Positions 33,063-42,821 are shown, numbered from the stretch's first letter. The stretch: DNA of 47,273 nt from JBKDZL01 sp047971145 (GCA_047971145.1 JBKDZL010000079.1:1-47273); one strand, 5' to 3'. Notes: a model not told the origin generated them from the sequence alone. Program-made: numbers and translations.

Positions 33063-34049
33063 TTAATTTTTAATTTCCCAAGGGCTCTCATTAGTATCAA
33101 AGAAGGCCTTAAGTGATTTAAGAGCTACTTCCACCATATCCGAAACTGCTTGATCAGTATAAAATGCTGAGTGGGGAGTAATAATCACGTTTTTATGATG
33201 TTGGAGGATCGCCAAATCATGGTTATTTACCAGTTGCATTCGCAAATCATGATGTACTATCCCAACTTCATGGGCAAAAACATCAAGTGCAGCCGCACCA
33301 ACATGTCCTGAATCTATCGCTGTAATCAAAGCTTGAGAATCAATCAATTCAGCTCGTGCACAATTAACTATAACGACACCCTCCTTACACTTAGCTAAAC
33401 TTTCAGAATTAATAAGATATTTAGTATCAGAGGTCAATGGTGCATGCAAAGTAATAACATCAGCTTGCTTGAATAATGTATCTAAATCAACATAATTAAG
33501 TATAGTATTTAGTTCTTTATTAGGATATAAATCATAAGCCAATATTTTTCCACCAAAACCACTTAAACTTCTAGCGGTTTGAGCTCCAATTCTACCTGTA
33601 CCAATAATACCAAAAGTTAAATTATGCATCTCCTTACCTTGAAGTCCGGCCAAAGAGAAATCATGTGCTTCATTTCTTTTAAGCATAGTTTTAACCTTAC
33701 GAATTGACATTAATATTAACATTATCGCAAAATCTGAAACACAATTAGGAGAATAAGTCGCATTTGAAAAGCGAATATTATTAGCAGCAGCACTAATTAA
33801 ATCCACATTATTATAACCAGCACTGCGAGATGCCAAATATTTTATGCCCATTATTTTTAGTGCTCCTAAAACCTCAGCATCTATGTTACAATTACCTAAA
33901 AAACAAACCCCATCATAACCTTTAGCTAAGTCAACATTCTTAGCTGATAATGATTTAGCTACTGTAGTAACTTCCAAATTTAATTCTGAGGCAAATCTAG
34001 AAAAAGCTGCCTCTTCATCAGCCCTAACGGCATAAGCAATAATCTTCAT
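33063..34049 (-). CDS. D-2-hydroxyacid dehydrogenase (D-lactate dehydrogenase-like)
   Basis: NAD-dependent dehydrogenase of 328 aa. The Rossmann motif GTGRIG is at 150-155, with Asp173 at the end of strand 2 selecting NAD over NADP. The catalytic triad is Arg232 (NCARAELID), Glu261 (AHEVG) and His293 (TPHSAFYT); the TPHSAFYT form is typical of D-lactate dehydrogenase and VanH rather than of glycerate or phosphoglycerate dehydrogenases. Likely reaction: pyruvate to D-lactate. ATG 34049 has AAAGGGGG upstream; the longer in-frame start would lie inside the upstream gene. The start is 10 nt after the PTS-like gene, so the two are co-transcribed. Confidence 0.88.
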   Translation of the reverse strand: MKIIAYAVRADEEAAFSRFASELNLEVTTVAKSLSAKNVDLAKGYDGVCFLGNCNIDAEVLGALKIMGIKYLASRSAGYNNVDLISAAANNIRFSNATYSPNCVSDFAIMLILMSIRKVKTMLKRNEAHDFSLAGLQGKEMHNLTFGIIGTGRIGAQTARSLSGFGGKILAYDLYPNKELNTILNYVDLDTLFKQADVITLHAPLTSDTKYLINSESLAKCKEGVVIVNCARAELIDSQALITAIDSGHVGAAALDVFAHEVGIVHHDLRMQLVNNHDLAILQHHKNVIITPHSAFYTDQAVSDMVEVALKSLKAFFDTNESPWEIKN

Positions 34050-34059
34050 ATTTCCCCCT

Positions 34060-35079
34060 TTATTTAAAATTAATTTCGTAGTCTTCAGGCTTAACAATAT
34101 TTAACTTTTTATCAAAGATGTAAGTAGTAAGCAAAGCTAAAACAATTGGTACTACTACAAATATTAATACCGTAATAGCAATATTCAAAAAACTATAACC
34201 CACAATATTCAAATGATTTAAAGGTCCAATTAAACCACTAATACCAAAACCAGCACTGGCTGGGGTGCCCTGAATTGCAAAAATTCCAGCTAAGGCACCA
34301 CAAATAGCAGCATTAGAAATAATCGGTAACATCATTATTGGTTTTCTAATAAAATTAGCCATTTGCATCTTAGGTGATCCTAAGAAATGGGCAATACTAG
34401 TCCCAAAACCATTACTAGAAAAACCAGCTACACATAGGCCAAAACCTGCTGCACAAATACCTAAATTGGCAGCACCTGAGGGAATACCACTCAAAGAAAT
34501 CGCAATTGCCACACCCGCTGTAGAAAGCGGAGATACTATCATCAAAGAAAAAGTAATCGCAATTAAAATACCCGCCACAATCGGCGTAAAATTCGCAAAT
34601 GTTGCCACCATAGAACCAATGGCACTAGTTACTTTAACCACATAAGGCAGAGTAAACAAGCCAATTGCACCCACCACTACTACCACAAAAACTGGCACTA
34701 ATAAAATGGTATAGGCTTTTAGCTTATCACCAATTAACTGTAACAAAAAGACTGCAAAAGCAGCAGTTAAGCCAGCATTTATTACATCACCAATTCCCAC
34801 TAAAGCTAAAGTACCATCCACAAAACTAAAAGCACCTGAGCCAATCGCAGTAGTTATCGCTAAAGTAGCAGATTGAATAGGTGATAATTTGAATTGCATC
34901 GCAATTGTTAAACCCATTACTACTGATAATAAACGAGTAGAAATTGTTGTCAAGTTAAGCACCAATCCCCAATCTAGTGCTTTGGCAATTTCTCCCAATA
35001 ATGCTCCAGGAATCAAAGCCACAACAATACCAACACTCATTCCTGTTAAAATTTTGTTAATAAATTCTTTAATATTCAT
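34060..35079 (-). CDS. PTS-type membrane permease, EIIC_2 family (stand-alone)
   Basis: Integral membrane protein, 339 aa, with about ten helices rich in Gly/Ala (TAAFAVFLLQLIGDKL, SLSGIPSGAANLGICAAGFG, ISGLIGPLNHLNIVGYSFLN). It matches the small PTS_EIIC_2 group, which is found without attached IIA or IIB domains; no phosphorylatable His/Cys domain is present and no IIA/IIB gene is nearby. Whether it transports by the PTS mechanism is unproven. AAGGAGA precedes ATG 35079, and a TTGACA/TAAAAT promoter lies upstream. Pairing with a lactate-type dehydrogenase could mean transport of a hydroxyacid, but this is only inference. Confidence 0.78.
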   Translation of the reverse strand: MNIKEFINKILTGMSVGIVVALIPGALLGEIAKALDWGLVLNLTTISTRLLSVVMGLTIAMQFKLSPIQSATLAITTAIGSGAFSFVDGTLALVGIGDVINAGLTAAFAVFLLQLIGDKLKAYTILLVPVFVVVVVGAIGLFTLPYVVKVTSAIGSMVATFANFTPIVAGILIAITFSLMIVSPLSTAGVAIAISLSGIPSGAANLGICAAGFGLCVAGFSSNGFGTSIAHFLGSPKMQMANFIRKPIMMLPIISNAAICGALAGIFAIQGTPASAGFGISGLIGPLNHLNIVGYSFLNIAITVLIFVVVPIVLALLTTYIFDKKLNIVKPEDYEINFK

Positions 35080-35114
35080 ACTATCTCCTTTTAAATAATT
35101 ATTTTTCAGAGTTA

Positions 35115-35144
35115 ATTTTACAATGGTTTCCTAAATTTTGTCAA
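35115..35144 (-). promoter_or_regulatory. Promoter of the EIIC_2/dehydrogenase operon
   Basis: Minus-strand TTGACA (35144-35139), 18-bp spacer, TAAAAT (35120-35115). The rest of the roughly 180-bp gap holds no gene. A CAGAGTT/AACTCTG inverted repeat (35107-35113, 35176-35182) flanks the promoter at a distance. Confidence 0.7.
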
Positions 35145-35217
35145 AGTAAACGGTAATATTTGCATATCTGGAAACAACTCTGATAATTAAGTAATAATTA
35201 TCAAATATTTAGTAAAC

Positions 35218-35242
35218 AAAAAAAGACATTTATTATGTCTTT
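35218..35242 (-). terminator. Intrinsic terminator of pth-mfd-rqcP
   Basis: Minus-strand AAAGACAT (35242-35235), loop AATAA, ATGTCTTT (35229-35222), then T run to 35218. Confidence 0.85.
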
Positions 35243-35259
35243 ACATGATTCATAAGAAT

Positions 35260-35523
35260 TTAAATATCTGTTTTTCTAAAAATAGTATCTATTACGGTAT
35301 AGGAAATATCTTGATTTTTTCCTTGTTTAGGGTTATCATCTAAAACTTTAATAATTAAATCTCTATTGCCAAATTTAAGAGTGATAATATCATCAACACA
35401 TACAGTATATGATGGCTTTACTACTCTTTCATTAACCAAAACTCGCTGAGCTTTTGCCAATTCATTAGAAATGCTTCTACGCTTAATTAATTGCGCAGTT
35501 TTCAAAAATTTATCTAAACGCAT
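35260..35523 (-). CDS. rqcP: S4-domain RNA-binding protein, RqcP/YabO type
   Basis: An 87-aa protein consisting of an S4 RNA-binding domain (MRLDKFLKTAQLIKRRSISN, then KAQRVLVNERVVKPSYTV) and a short beta tail. Family members (YabO/RqcP, related to Hsp15) bind the stalled 50S subunit with RqcH and help C-terminal alanine tailing in ribosome quality control. The start ATG 35523 comes 2 nt after the mfd stop, with AAAGGATG inside the mfd end as ribosome-binding site; the longer frame would overlap mfd. The pth-mfd-yabO order matches B. subtilis with the sporulation genes (spoVT, yabP/Q) missing. Confidence 0.85.
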   Translation of the reverse strand: MRLDKFLKTAQLIKRRSISNELAKAQRVLVNERVVKPSYTVCVDDIITLKFGNRDLIIKVLDDNPKQGKNQDISYTVIDTIFRKTDI

Positions 35524-35525
35524 GA

Positions 35526-38500
35526 CTACATCCTTTCTAAAACTAGTATCGAAGCTTCTAGCCAATCAATATTATTAGGTATATTAATAATAACTCTCTC
35601 ATTAATAAATTTCAAATTAATATCTTTAGATATTTCACCCACTGTTGTGAATAATTTAATACCATCAATATTTTGACTATACTCCTTACTAAAGGTTATT
35701 TCTACAGCTTTGACCTTCTGTTTAAAGCTTTCCACTCGACTATTATTAACTAAAATTTCCATTTTTTTCTTATAAAACAACAAATTTATTTCTTGAGGCA
35801 ACATGCCATATAAATCTTTTGTTTTTTTAATTAATACCGCTAATTCAGAGAGTTTGTTAGCTTTTTCTATTTCTTTATACAGGTTGATTTTCTCAATATC
35901 ATAATCTGTAAAATTAAGAGGAATATAACCATCTACTTTATTAACCTTTATCACATCTGCTTTTTTTTCTTCGACTTTTGTCTCTGATTTTTTAATAGCA
36001 ATCGCATCTTTTAATAATTCTAAATATAAGTCTATTCCCACTGTATTAATAAAACCTGACTGATTAGGTCCTAATAAATCTCCTGCTCCTCTAATTGTTA
36101 AGTCTCTGATAGCAATTTTATAACCACTGCCCAATTGAGCAAACTCTTTAATAGCCTTTAATCTTTTAGTAGCATTTTCTGTTAATTGCTTTTGAGGCTC
36201 ATACATTAAATAGGCATAACCTAAAGATGATGATCTTCCTACTCTACCTTTAATTTGATATAATTGTGCTAAACCAAAATTATTAGCATTATCAATAATT
36301 ATCGTATTAGCATTAGGGATATCAATACCGGTTTCAATAATCGTAGTACAAATCAAAACATCATACTCATCATTAGTAAACTTCAACATAGTATCTTCAA
36401 TGGTATCTTTATCCATTTTTCCATGAGCGATCCCAAAGCGGACTTCTGGTAATTTTTCTTGTAGTTTATTAGCAACCACAAAGATATCTTCGATTCGATT
36501 GTGTAAATAGAAAATTTGCCCTTGACGAGCTAGTTCTCTTTGAATCACTTCGATTACTATCTCTATACTCTTCTCAATAACATAAGTTTGTACGGATAAG
36601 CGATTTTGAGGTGGAGTATTCAATTGTGATAAAGCTCTAATACCAATTAAAGACATTTGTAATGTTCTTGGTATTGGTGTTGCAGATAATGATAAAACAT
36701 CAATTCCAGTTTTTAATTCTTTGATTTTTTCTTTATGTTCAACACCAAAGCGCTGTTCCTCATCAATAATTAAAAAGCCTAAATCATGATACTTGACATC
36801 ATTAGATAAAATTCTATGAGTGCCAATTAAGATATCAACATTGCCATTTTTTAGTTTTTGAGTGATACGTTTTTGCTCCTTAGCCGTTGTAAATCTATTT
36901 AAGATTTCAATTCTTACTGGATAATTTTCAAATCTGTCTTTGAAAGTTTGAAAATGTTGCATACTTAAAATTGTGGTGGGACATAAATATGCAACTTGTT
37001 TTTGATCAAGCACAGCTTTAAAAGCCGCCCTAATAGCAACTTCAGTTTTACCAAAACCAACATCGCCACACAATAAACGATCCATTGGTTTCTTATTCAT
37101 CATATCAGCCTTAATTTCGCTGATTGCAGTATTTTGATCATAAGTCAACTCATAAATAAAGTCATCCTCAAATTGTTTTTGTAAAGGACTATCAGCACTA
37201 AAGACAAAACCAATATCTTTTGACCTATTGGCATATAATTCAAGTAGCTTTTCTGCAATCTGCTCAACATTAGCACTAATTCTATCTTTTGTTTTTTGCC
37301 AATCACCACTACCTAATTTTGATAATTTAGGTCGAGCACCCTCACTAGAAACAAATTTTCTAATTAATTTGAATTGTTCTATGGGAACATATAAGGTAGC
37401 ATCATTGGCATAAATTACTTTAAGATAATCTTTGTGAATACCTTCGATTTTTTTTGTTACAATACCTAAATATTGGCCAATACCATGTTGGTAATGGACA
37501 ATGTAATCTTTAAGCTTTAACTCAGTAAAATCACCAATAAGTTTGGCATTGCTAAAGCGCTTTTCAAATTTTGAGCTCTGAATTCTAGTTTTAAATAACT
37601 CATGGTTAGAATAAACTTTTAGATTAGCAAATTTAACATCAAGGCCTTGAGCAAGGTCCGCTACCATAATCATTAGAGGTTTATTAAGCGCATCAGTTTC
37701 GCTGACCATCACATATTCTTTCTGCAAATTAACTAAACTCTCAATCAACTCATGAATTTTTCGCTGATTAACAACAAATAATAAATTATCCGAATTCTGA
37801 GTTGCACTAATTAGCTGGGCTTTAAATGCTTCATTATTTACTACTAAGTCACTTAAATCATTATCAATATTATTTTTTAAGTCATAAAAAGGTTTAATTT
37901 CATAAAAATTAGTTAATAATCGTTGCAAATCAAAATGATGAGTTAGCTTTAAAAAGAAAGAACGATGTAAATACAATTCTTGTAGATAATTTACAGTATC
38001 GCCAACCATATTAGTATATGAAAGCTTAAGAGCTTCATAGTCCGAGACAACAATGTCTACCTCTTCAAAATATTCCAAAATACTATAATTACTTAAAAAA
38101 CAGCGATAGCGATATAAATGATTAGCCAAAGAGTGATTTTCTATTAATTCAAGGTCCTCATAAATTCTTGTTTGTAGTATTTTATAATCTTCGCTTGTCA
38201 ATTTTTCTTTTTCTAAGGCTAATGTTTTCTCTACTTCTTCTTTTAAAATGCCAATATCTACATTAGTAAAAATATTATCACTAGCTGGAAACAAACTAAC
38301 CTGTTCTATTGAGTTGATTGTGGTCTGCTCAAAAGCATCAAAGTATCTAATACTATCAATTGCATCACCAAAAAACTCTAATCTAATGGGATTATCGCTA
38401 TTAGCAGGCCAAAAATCAATGATTGAACCTCTATTACTATAAACTAAAGGCTGATCAACTGTGGGCACAAGGGTATAGCCTAACTCAAATAACTTTTCTT

Positions 38501-38939
38501 TAAAACCTTGGTAGCTAAGCTCTTGATTTACCCTTAAGTTAATAACTTGTTTTTGAAAAATTTCCTTTTTAGGTAAATAACGAGCTATAGCACCAATGTG
38601 TGAAACAATAATCTTAGGTTTTTGGTTCAGGATATTTACCACACTCTCCATGCGCTGTGCTTTGAGCTCAGGTGAGGAGGCAATCGCTTCTACTCTCAGT
38701 GAGTCTTCACAACCATATAAATAGCAATCACTAATTAATGGATGGAGTTTTTGATACAATTGTTGAGCAGTATATAAATTATTTTTAATTACTAATATTA
38801 CCCTTGGCTGAAGATAAAAAGCACTTGCGATAATATAAGCTTCTTGGTTAACACTAATATTGGCAATAGTTTTATTATTATTAAAGGCCCTTACTAAACT
38901 ACTCTCACCAAGTAGTTCTAATAAATTATTGACTGACAT
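35526..38939 (-). CDS. mfd: Transcription-repair coupling factor
   Basis: An 1137-aa DNA translocase that removes stalled RNA polymerase and recruits UvrA, near the B. subtilis length (1177). The N-terminal UvrB-like region includes PTVDQPLVYSNRGSIIDFWP (UvrA-binding module). The RNA-polymerase-interacting CarD-like domain begins at KDYIVHYQHGIGQYLGIV. The RecG-like helicase has Walker A GDVGFGKTEVA (about 620), DEEQRFGVEHKEK (motif II), ALSATPIPRTLQMSL and GRVGRSSSLGYAYL. A C-terminal TRCF domain follows. The gene overlaps the end of pth by 14 nt, so translation is probably coupled. Confidence 0.96.
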   Translation of the reverse strand: MSVNNLLELLGESSLVRAFNNNKTIANISVNQEAYIIASAFYLQPRVILVIKNNLYTAQQLYQKLHPLISDCYLYGCEDSLRVEAIASSPELKAQRMESVVNILNQKPKIIVSHIGAIARYLPKKEIFQKQVINLRVNQELSYQGFKEKLFELGYTLVPTVDQPLVYSNRGSIIDFWPANSDNPIRLEFFGDAIDSIRYFDAFEQTTINSIEQVSLFPASDNIFTNVDIGILKEEVEKTLALEKEKLTSEDYKILQTRIYEDLELIENHSLANHLYRYRCFLSNYSILEYFEEVDIVVSDYEALKLSYTNMVGDTVNYLQELYLHRSFFLKLTHHFDLQRLLTNFYEIKPFYDLKNNIDNDLSDLVVNNEAFKAQLISATQNSDNLLFVVNQRKIHELIESLVNLQKEYVMVSETDALNKPLMIMVADLAQGLDVKFANLKVYSNHELFKTRIQSSKFEKRFSNAKLIGDFTELKLKDYIVHYQHGIGQYLGIVTKKIEGIHKDYLKVIYANDATLYVPIEQFKLIRKFVSSEGARPKLSKLGSGDWQKTKDRISANVEQIAEKLLELYANRSKDIGFVFSADSPLQKQFEDDFIYELTYDQNTAISEIKADMMNKKPMDRLLCGDVGFGKTEVAIRAAFKAVLDQKQVAYLCPTTILSMQHFQTFKDRFENYPVRIEILNRFTTAKEQKRITQKLKNGNVDILIGTHRILSNDVKYHDLGFLIIDEEQRFGVEHKEKIKELKTGIDVLSLSATPIPRTLQMSLIGIRALSQLNTPPQNRLSVQTYVIEKSIEIVIEVIQRELARQGQIFYLHNRIEDIFVVANKLQEKLPEVRFGIAHGKMDKDTIEDTMLKFTNDEYDVLICTTIIETGIDIPNANTIIIDNANNFGLAQLYQIKGRVGRSSSLGYAYLMYEPQKQLTENATKRLKAIKEFAQLGSGYKIAIRDLTIRGAGDLLGPNQSGFINTVGIDLYLELLKDAIAIKKSETKVEEKKADVIKVNKVDGYIPLNFTDYDIEKINLYKEIEKANKLSELAVLIKKTKDLYGMLPQEINLLFYKKKMEILVNNSRVESFKQKVKAVEITFSKEYSQNIDGIKLFTTVGEISKDINLKFINERVIINIPNNIDWLEASILVLERM

Positions 38940-39489
38940 TATACTTATTCATGACCTTATTAAAATCTTCACTAATAAATGCAATTGCTGCTTGAGCAGC
39001 ATTTTTTAAAGCTGGCTGTAAATCAGCAGTTTGCTCTTGGGTTGGTTTACTTAAAACATAGTCCACAATACTAATATATTGATGCCGATCAATACCAATT
39101 CTAATTCTTTTATACTCAATACTGCCTAAGTGAGTATTGATACTTTTAAGACCATTGTGGCCACCATCATGACCTTTAACTCTTAATCTGATTTTGCCAC
39201 AGGGCAAATCTAAATCATCATAAATAACCAAAAGATCTTGTAATTCAATATTATAATAATTCATTAGTGCACTTATAGCTTGCCCAGAATTATTCATATA
39301 AGTTAAAGGCTTGGCAATAATAATATCAGATCCTTGATATTTACCTTTATAGTAAAGAGCATTAAATTTAGTTTTGTTAAAAGTGATATTTAACTCTGTC
39401 GCAATCTCATCCAATACTAAAAATCCCATATTATGGAAAGTTTCTAAATATTTTTTCTCCGGATTACCTAAACCTACAATTAATTTCAT
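38926..39489 (-). CDS. pth: Peptidyl-tRNA hydrolase
   Basis: A 187-aa enzyme that frees tRNA from prematurely released peptidyl-tRNA. All family residues are present: Asn9 in GLGNPEKKY, catalytic His19 (FHNMGF), Asn66 (TYMNNSG), Asp92 in YDDLDLPCG and Asn112 in GGHNGLKS. ATG 39489 has no good Shine-Dalgarno. An extended -10 TGGTATAAT lies with its -10 at 39508-39503, leaving a leader of only about 6-7 nt. First gene of the pth-mfd-rqcP operon; divergent from pyrB. Confidence 0.95.
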   Translation of the reverse strand: MKLIVGLGNPEKKYLETFHNMGFLVLDEIATELNITFNKTKFNALYYKGKYQGSDIIIAKPLTYMNNSGQAISALMNYYNIELQDLLVIYDDLDLPCGKIRLRVKGHDGGHNGLKSINTHLGSIEYKRIRIGIDRHQYISIVDYVLSKPTQEQTADLQPALKNAAQAAIAFISEDFNKVMNKYNVSQ

Positions 39490-39502
39490 AATTACTTTAG
39501 TT

Positions 39503-39511
39503 ATTATACCA
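39503..39511 (-). promoter_or_regulatory. Extended -10 promoter of pth
   Basis: Minus-strand TGGTATAAT with the -10 at 39508-39503, 13 nt before ATG 39489. The predicted start gives a very short leader. Confidence 0.55.
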
Positions 39512-39582
39512 TTTAAATAACATAATTATTCTATTTAAATTGAATTATCAAAATTTCTACTATACATTAAATAAATTTAGTG

Positions 39583-39588
39583 TATAAT
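39583..39588 (+). promoter_or_regulatory. Candidate -10 of the pyr operon
   Basis: TATAAT (39583-39588), 22 nt before pyrB ATG. The -35 is weak. The leader would be about 16 nt, too short for a PyrR attenuator; none was found. Confidence 0.5.
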
Positions 39589-39610
39589 AAGTTGAAAGCT
39601 TGAGGTAAAA

Positions 39611-40480
39611 ATGAATAATTTATTTAATTTGCACAGTTTATCGATACAAGAAATCAGGGATATCCTTATCTCTGCTGAGTCATTTCATAATAATAGTTTT
39701 AAAGGTTATCATAACAAAGTTATTGGTAACCTTTTTTTTGAGCCCAGTACTAGAACCTCTTATTCTTTCCAAATGGCAGCTCATCGCTTAGGTTGTCAAG
39801 TTCTTAACTTTTCTCCTGAAAGTTCATCTTTATTAAAAGGTGAATCTTTTTATGATACCGTTAAGACCTTTGAAAGTTTAGGAGTATCGGCTCTGATTAT
39901 TCGACACCCTGATAAAGAATACTATAAACAATTAACTAACATTAATGTACCTATTATTAATGGAGGAGATGGTACGGGAAACCATCCTACTCAGAGTTTA
40001 TTAGACTTATTAACAATTTATCAAGAATTTGGTTATTTTGCCGGTTTAAAAGTAGTAATTGTCGGTGATATTAAACACTCAAGAGTCGCCCACACCAACA
40101 TTGAGATTATGCAAAGATTAGATATGGAGGTATTTATTAGTGGCCCCACAGAATTTAAAGAGGAAAAATACAACTATCTAAATTTTGATACAGCAATTAA
40201 AACTTGTGATGTAATAATGCTACTAAGAGTACAACATGAAAGACATCAATTAAAAACTACAATCAGCACACAACAATATCACCAACAATACGGTTTAACA
40301 CTGAAGAGAGTAAAAACCATGAAAAAAGACGCTATTATATTACACCCTGCACCTTTTAATCGGAATGTGGAAATTGCCGATGAAGTTGTTGAGTGCCAAC
40401 AAAGTAGAATTTTTAAACAAATTGAAAATGGCGTATATATTAGAATGGCACTAATTGCCAGAGCCTTGGAGGGAAAATAA
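39611..40480 (+). CDS. pyrB: Aspartate carbamoyltransferase catalytic subunit
   Basis: A 289-aa enzyme that joins carbamoyl phosphate and L-aspartate, the committed step of pyrimidine synthesis. The carbamoyl-phosphate loop STRTS is at 46-50 in FFEPSTRTSYSF; the 80s loop is SSSLLKGES (Lys76); HPTQ starts at His125; the aspartate-domain end is LHPAPFNRNVEI. No pyrI regulatory-chain gene is present, so this is a Bacillus-type trimer. GAGG before ATG 39611 is a modest ribosome-binding site. The stop overlaps pyrC by one base (TAATG). Confidence 0.95.
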   Translation: MNNLFNLHSLSIQEIRDILISAESFHNNSFKGYHNKVIGNLFFEPSTRTSYSFQMAAHRLGCQVLNFSPESSSLLKGESFYDTVKTFESLGVSALIIRHPDKEYYKQLTNINVPIINGGDGTGNHPTQSLLDLLTIYQEFGYFAGLKVVIVGDIKHSRVAHTNIEIMQRLDMEVFISGPTEFKEEKYNYLNFDTAIKTCDVIMLLRVQHERHQLKTTISTQQYHQQYGLTLKRVKTMKKDAIILHPAPFNRNVEIADEVVECQQSRIFKQIENGVYIRMALIARALEGK

Positions 40481-41736
40481 TGTTATTAAAAAATGGGAAA
40501 GTCTTTATCAATAATCAATTTGTACAACAAGATATTTTTATCTTTAAGGACAAAGTCTTTTATGATTATCATAATTATTCTAATGTTATTGATTGCTCCA
40601 ATTTAATTATCGTGCCAGGTTTCATTGATGTTCATACCCATCTAAGAGAGCCTGGTTTTTCTTATAAAGAAACAATAAAAACTGGTAGTAAGGCAGCTTT
40701 ATTAGGTGGCTTTACTACTATTCATGCTATGGCTAATTTAAATCCAATACCAGATACTATAGAAAAGCTCAATCAACAATTAGCTATTATAGAAAAGGAT
40801 GCTTATATTAAAGTAGTGCCATATGGTGCTATTACTAAAAATCTTCAAGGAAGAGAACTAGCTGAATTAGATAAAATGTCCAACTTCGTTGCAGGTTTTT
40901 CTGATGATGGTGTCGGCATTCAAAATCCAACAGTATTAAAACAAGCCATGCTAAGTGCTAAGAAACTAAATAAACCATTAGTACTACACTGTGAGGATAT
41001 AACTGAAGTAAATAATGGTGTAATACATCAAGGCACCTATGCAAAAGATAATAAGCTAGCTGGCATTAATAGTAAGAGTGAATATCAAGCGGTAAAAATC
41101 GCAGCACAATTAGCTCTAGAAACAGGTTGTCACACTCATATCTGTCACATCTCTACTAAAGAGAGCGTCGAAATCATTAAAGAATATAAAAAGCTTAAGG
41201 CCAACATCAGCTGTGAAGTTACTCCTCATCACCTGATTCTTTGTGAAAATGACATTAAAAATGATGATGGTAACTACAAAATGAATCCCCCTTTAAGAAG
41301 TAATGAAGATAAAAAGGCACTTATAAAAGCTCTTCAAGATGGGACTATCGATATTTTGGCAACTGATCATGCCCCTCATAGTCTAAAAGAAAAAAATCAA
41401 GGCTTAATCAAATCAAGTTTTGGCATCATTGGTTTACAACATGCTTTTTCCTTAATGTATACTCATTTTGTTAAAAGCAATATTATTACTTTAGAAAAAT
41501 TAATAGATTTGATGAGTATTCAGCCGGCCAAAATTTTTAATTACCCACACAACTTATTGAATAATGGTGATATTGCTGATCTGAGTATTATAGATTTAAA
41601 ACAAAGCCAAATAATAACTGTTGACAACATCGTCTCCTTGAGTAAAAATACGCCTTTTCTAAATACCAAAGTAGACGGCAAGGTTATAAAAGTAATAGTT
41701 AATGGTGAGTTAGTATTAAAGGAGGAAAACTTATGA
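40480..41736 (+). CDS. pyrC: Dihydroorotase, class I
   Basis: A 418-aa zinc amidohydrolase closing carbamoyl-aspartate to dihydroorotate. Metal ligands His52 and His54 are in DVHTHLREPG. Further motifs are FSDDGVGI (Asp at the bridging position in the class I enzymes), LHCED, CHISTKESVE and ATDHAPHS (Asp near 296). The bridging Lys found in class II enzymes is not expected here. GGAGGG at the end of pyrB serves as ribosome-binding site. Its stop overlaps carA by 4 nt (ATGA). Confidence 0.95.
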   Translation: MLLKNGKVFINNQFVQQDIFIFKDKVFYDYHNYSNVIDCSNLIIVPGFIDVHTHLREPGFSYKETIKTGSKAALLGGFTTIHAMANLNPIPDTIEKLNQQLAIIEKDAYIKVVPYGAITKNLQGRELAELDKMSNFVAGFSDDGVGIQNPTVLKQAMLSAKKLNKPLVLHCEDITEVNNGVIHQGTYAKDNKLAGINSKSEYQAVKIAAQLALETGCHTHICHISTKESVEIIKEYKKLKANISCEVTPHHLILCENDIKNDDGNYKMNPPLRSNEDKKALIKALQDGTIDILATDHAPHSLKEKNQGLIKSSFGIIGLQHAFSLMYTHFVKSNIITLEKLIDLMSIQPAKIFNYPHNLLNNGDIADLSIIDLKQSQIITVDNIVSLSKNTPFLNTKVDGKVIKVIVNGELVLKEENL

Positions 41737-42821
41737 GTTATAACAAAAAGTTAGTATTAAGTAATGGTAGAGAATTTCATGGTTACAGTTTTGGCGCTGA
41801 TAGTGAAGTTATCGCCGAAATAGTTTTTAACACCTCAATGGTAGGTTATCAAGAAATAGTTTCAGACTGCTCTTATAATGGTCAAATTGTCATGATGACA
41901 TATCCCTTAATTGGCAATTATGGCATCACTGATGAAGATTATGAAGCTAAAGTTTGTCACCTTAAAGGCATGATTGTCAAAGAGTACAACGACAAACCAT
42001 CCAATTTCCGTTACACTAAAACACTTAGTGAACTATTAGAAGATTTTGATGTGGTAGGTATTTATGGTGTTGATACTAGGGCTATAACTAGAATTATTAG
42101 AGATGAGGGCACTCAAAAAGTAATGATTGCAAATATTGATACTCCTATTGAAAAGTGTTTAGAATTGCTAAATCAACCTACTGATAATAGCAACTTGGTT
42201 AAAGAGGTATCTTGTACTAAGCGTTGGTATGCCAGAACTGCTAATGCTAAATTTCATGTTGTGGCTATTGATTGTGGTATTAAATTGAATATTATCAAAC
42301 ATTTAAATAATCGAGCTTGTAATGTCACAATAGTTCCTTACAACACTACCGCTGAGGAAATCATTAAACTGAGTCCTGATGGCTTGTTTGTCTCCAATGG
42401 ACCTGGTGATCCCCAACAACAAACTGAGGTAATAGAAACTATCAAAAAACTACAAGGAAAGCTGCCAATTTTCGGTATTTGCTTAGGTCATCAAATAATC
42501 GCACTAGCTAATGGAGCTAATACCTTTAAAATGAAATTTGGTCATCGAGGTGCTAATCATCCGGTTAAAAACTTACTAAATAATAAAATTGAAATAACTT
42601 CACAAAATCACTCTTATGCTGTTGATAGCGATAGTTTAAAGTGTTCTCATTTAAGTATTACTCACATTAATTTATTAAATGATAGTTGTGAGGGTCTTGA
42701 AAGTGTTAAAGATAAACTTTTCTCAATTCAATATCACCCTGAGAGTGCCCCTGGTCCTGAGGACAGCACTTATTTATTTGATAAGTTTATTAGTTATTTG
42801 AAAGGAGCAAACCATGCCTAA
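41733..42821 (+). CDS. carA: Carbamoyl-phosphate synthase small (glutaminase) subunit
   Basis: A 362-aa glutamine amidotransferase that feeds ammonia to CarB. The N-terminal interaction domain contains NTSMVGYQEIVSDCSYNGQI. The class I amidotransferase domain has nucleophile Cys250 in FGICLGHQII and the His/Glu pair in QYHPESAPGPED. AAGGAGG in the end of pyrC precedes ATG 41733. It overlaps carB by 8 nt. Location in the pyr operon suggests the pyrimidine-specific form (pyrAA). Confidence 0.95.
   Translation: MSYNKKLVLSNGREFHGYSFGADSEVIAEIVFNTSMVGYQEIVSDCSYNGQIVMMTYPLIGNYGITDEDYEAKVCHLKGMIVKEYNDKPSNFRYTKTLSELLEDFDVVGIYGVDTRAITRIIRDEGTQKVMIANIDTPIEKCLELLNQPTDNSNLVKEVSCTKRWYARTANAKFHVVAIDCGIKLNIIKHLNNRACNVTIVPYNTTAEEIIKLSPDGLFVSNGPGDPQQQTEVIETIKKLQGKLPIFGICLGHQIIALANGANTFKMKFGHRGANHPVKNLLNNKIEITSQNHSYAVDSDSLKCSHLSITHINLLNDSCEGLESVKDKLFSIQYHPESAPGPEDSTYLFDKFISYLKGANHA

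Noticed and set aside
39541..39610. PyrR attenuator or other riboswitch before pyrB
   Set aside because: No hairpin with a T-tract and too little space between the -10 and the start codon.
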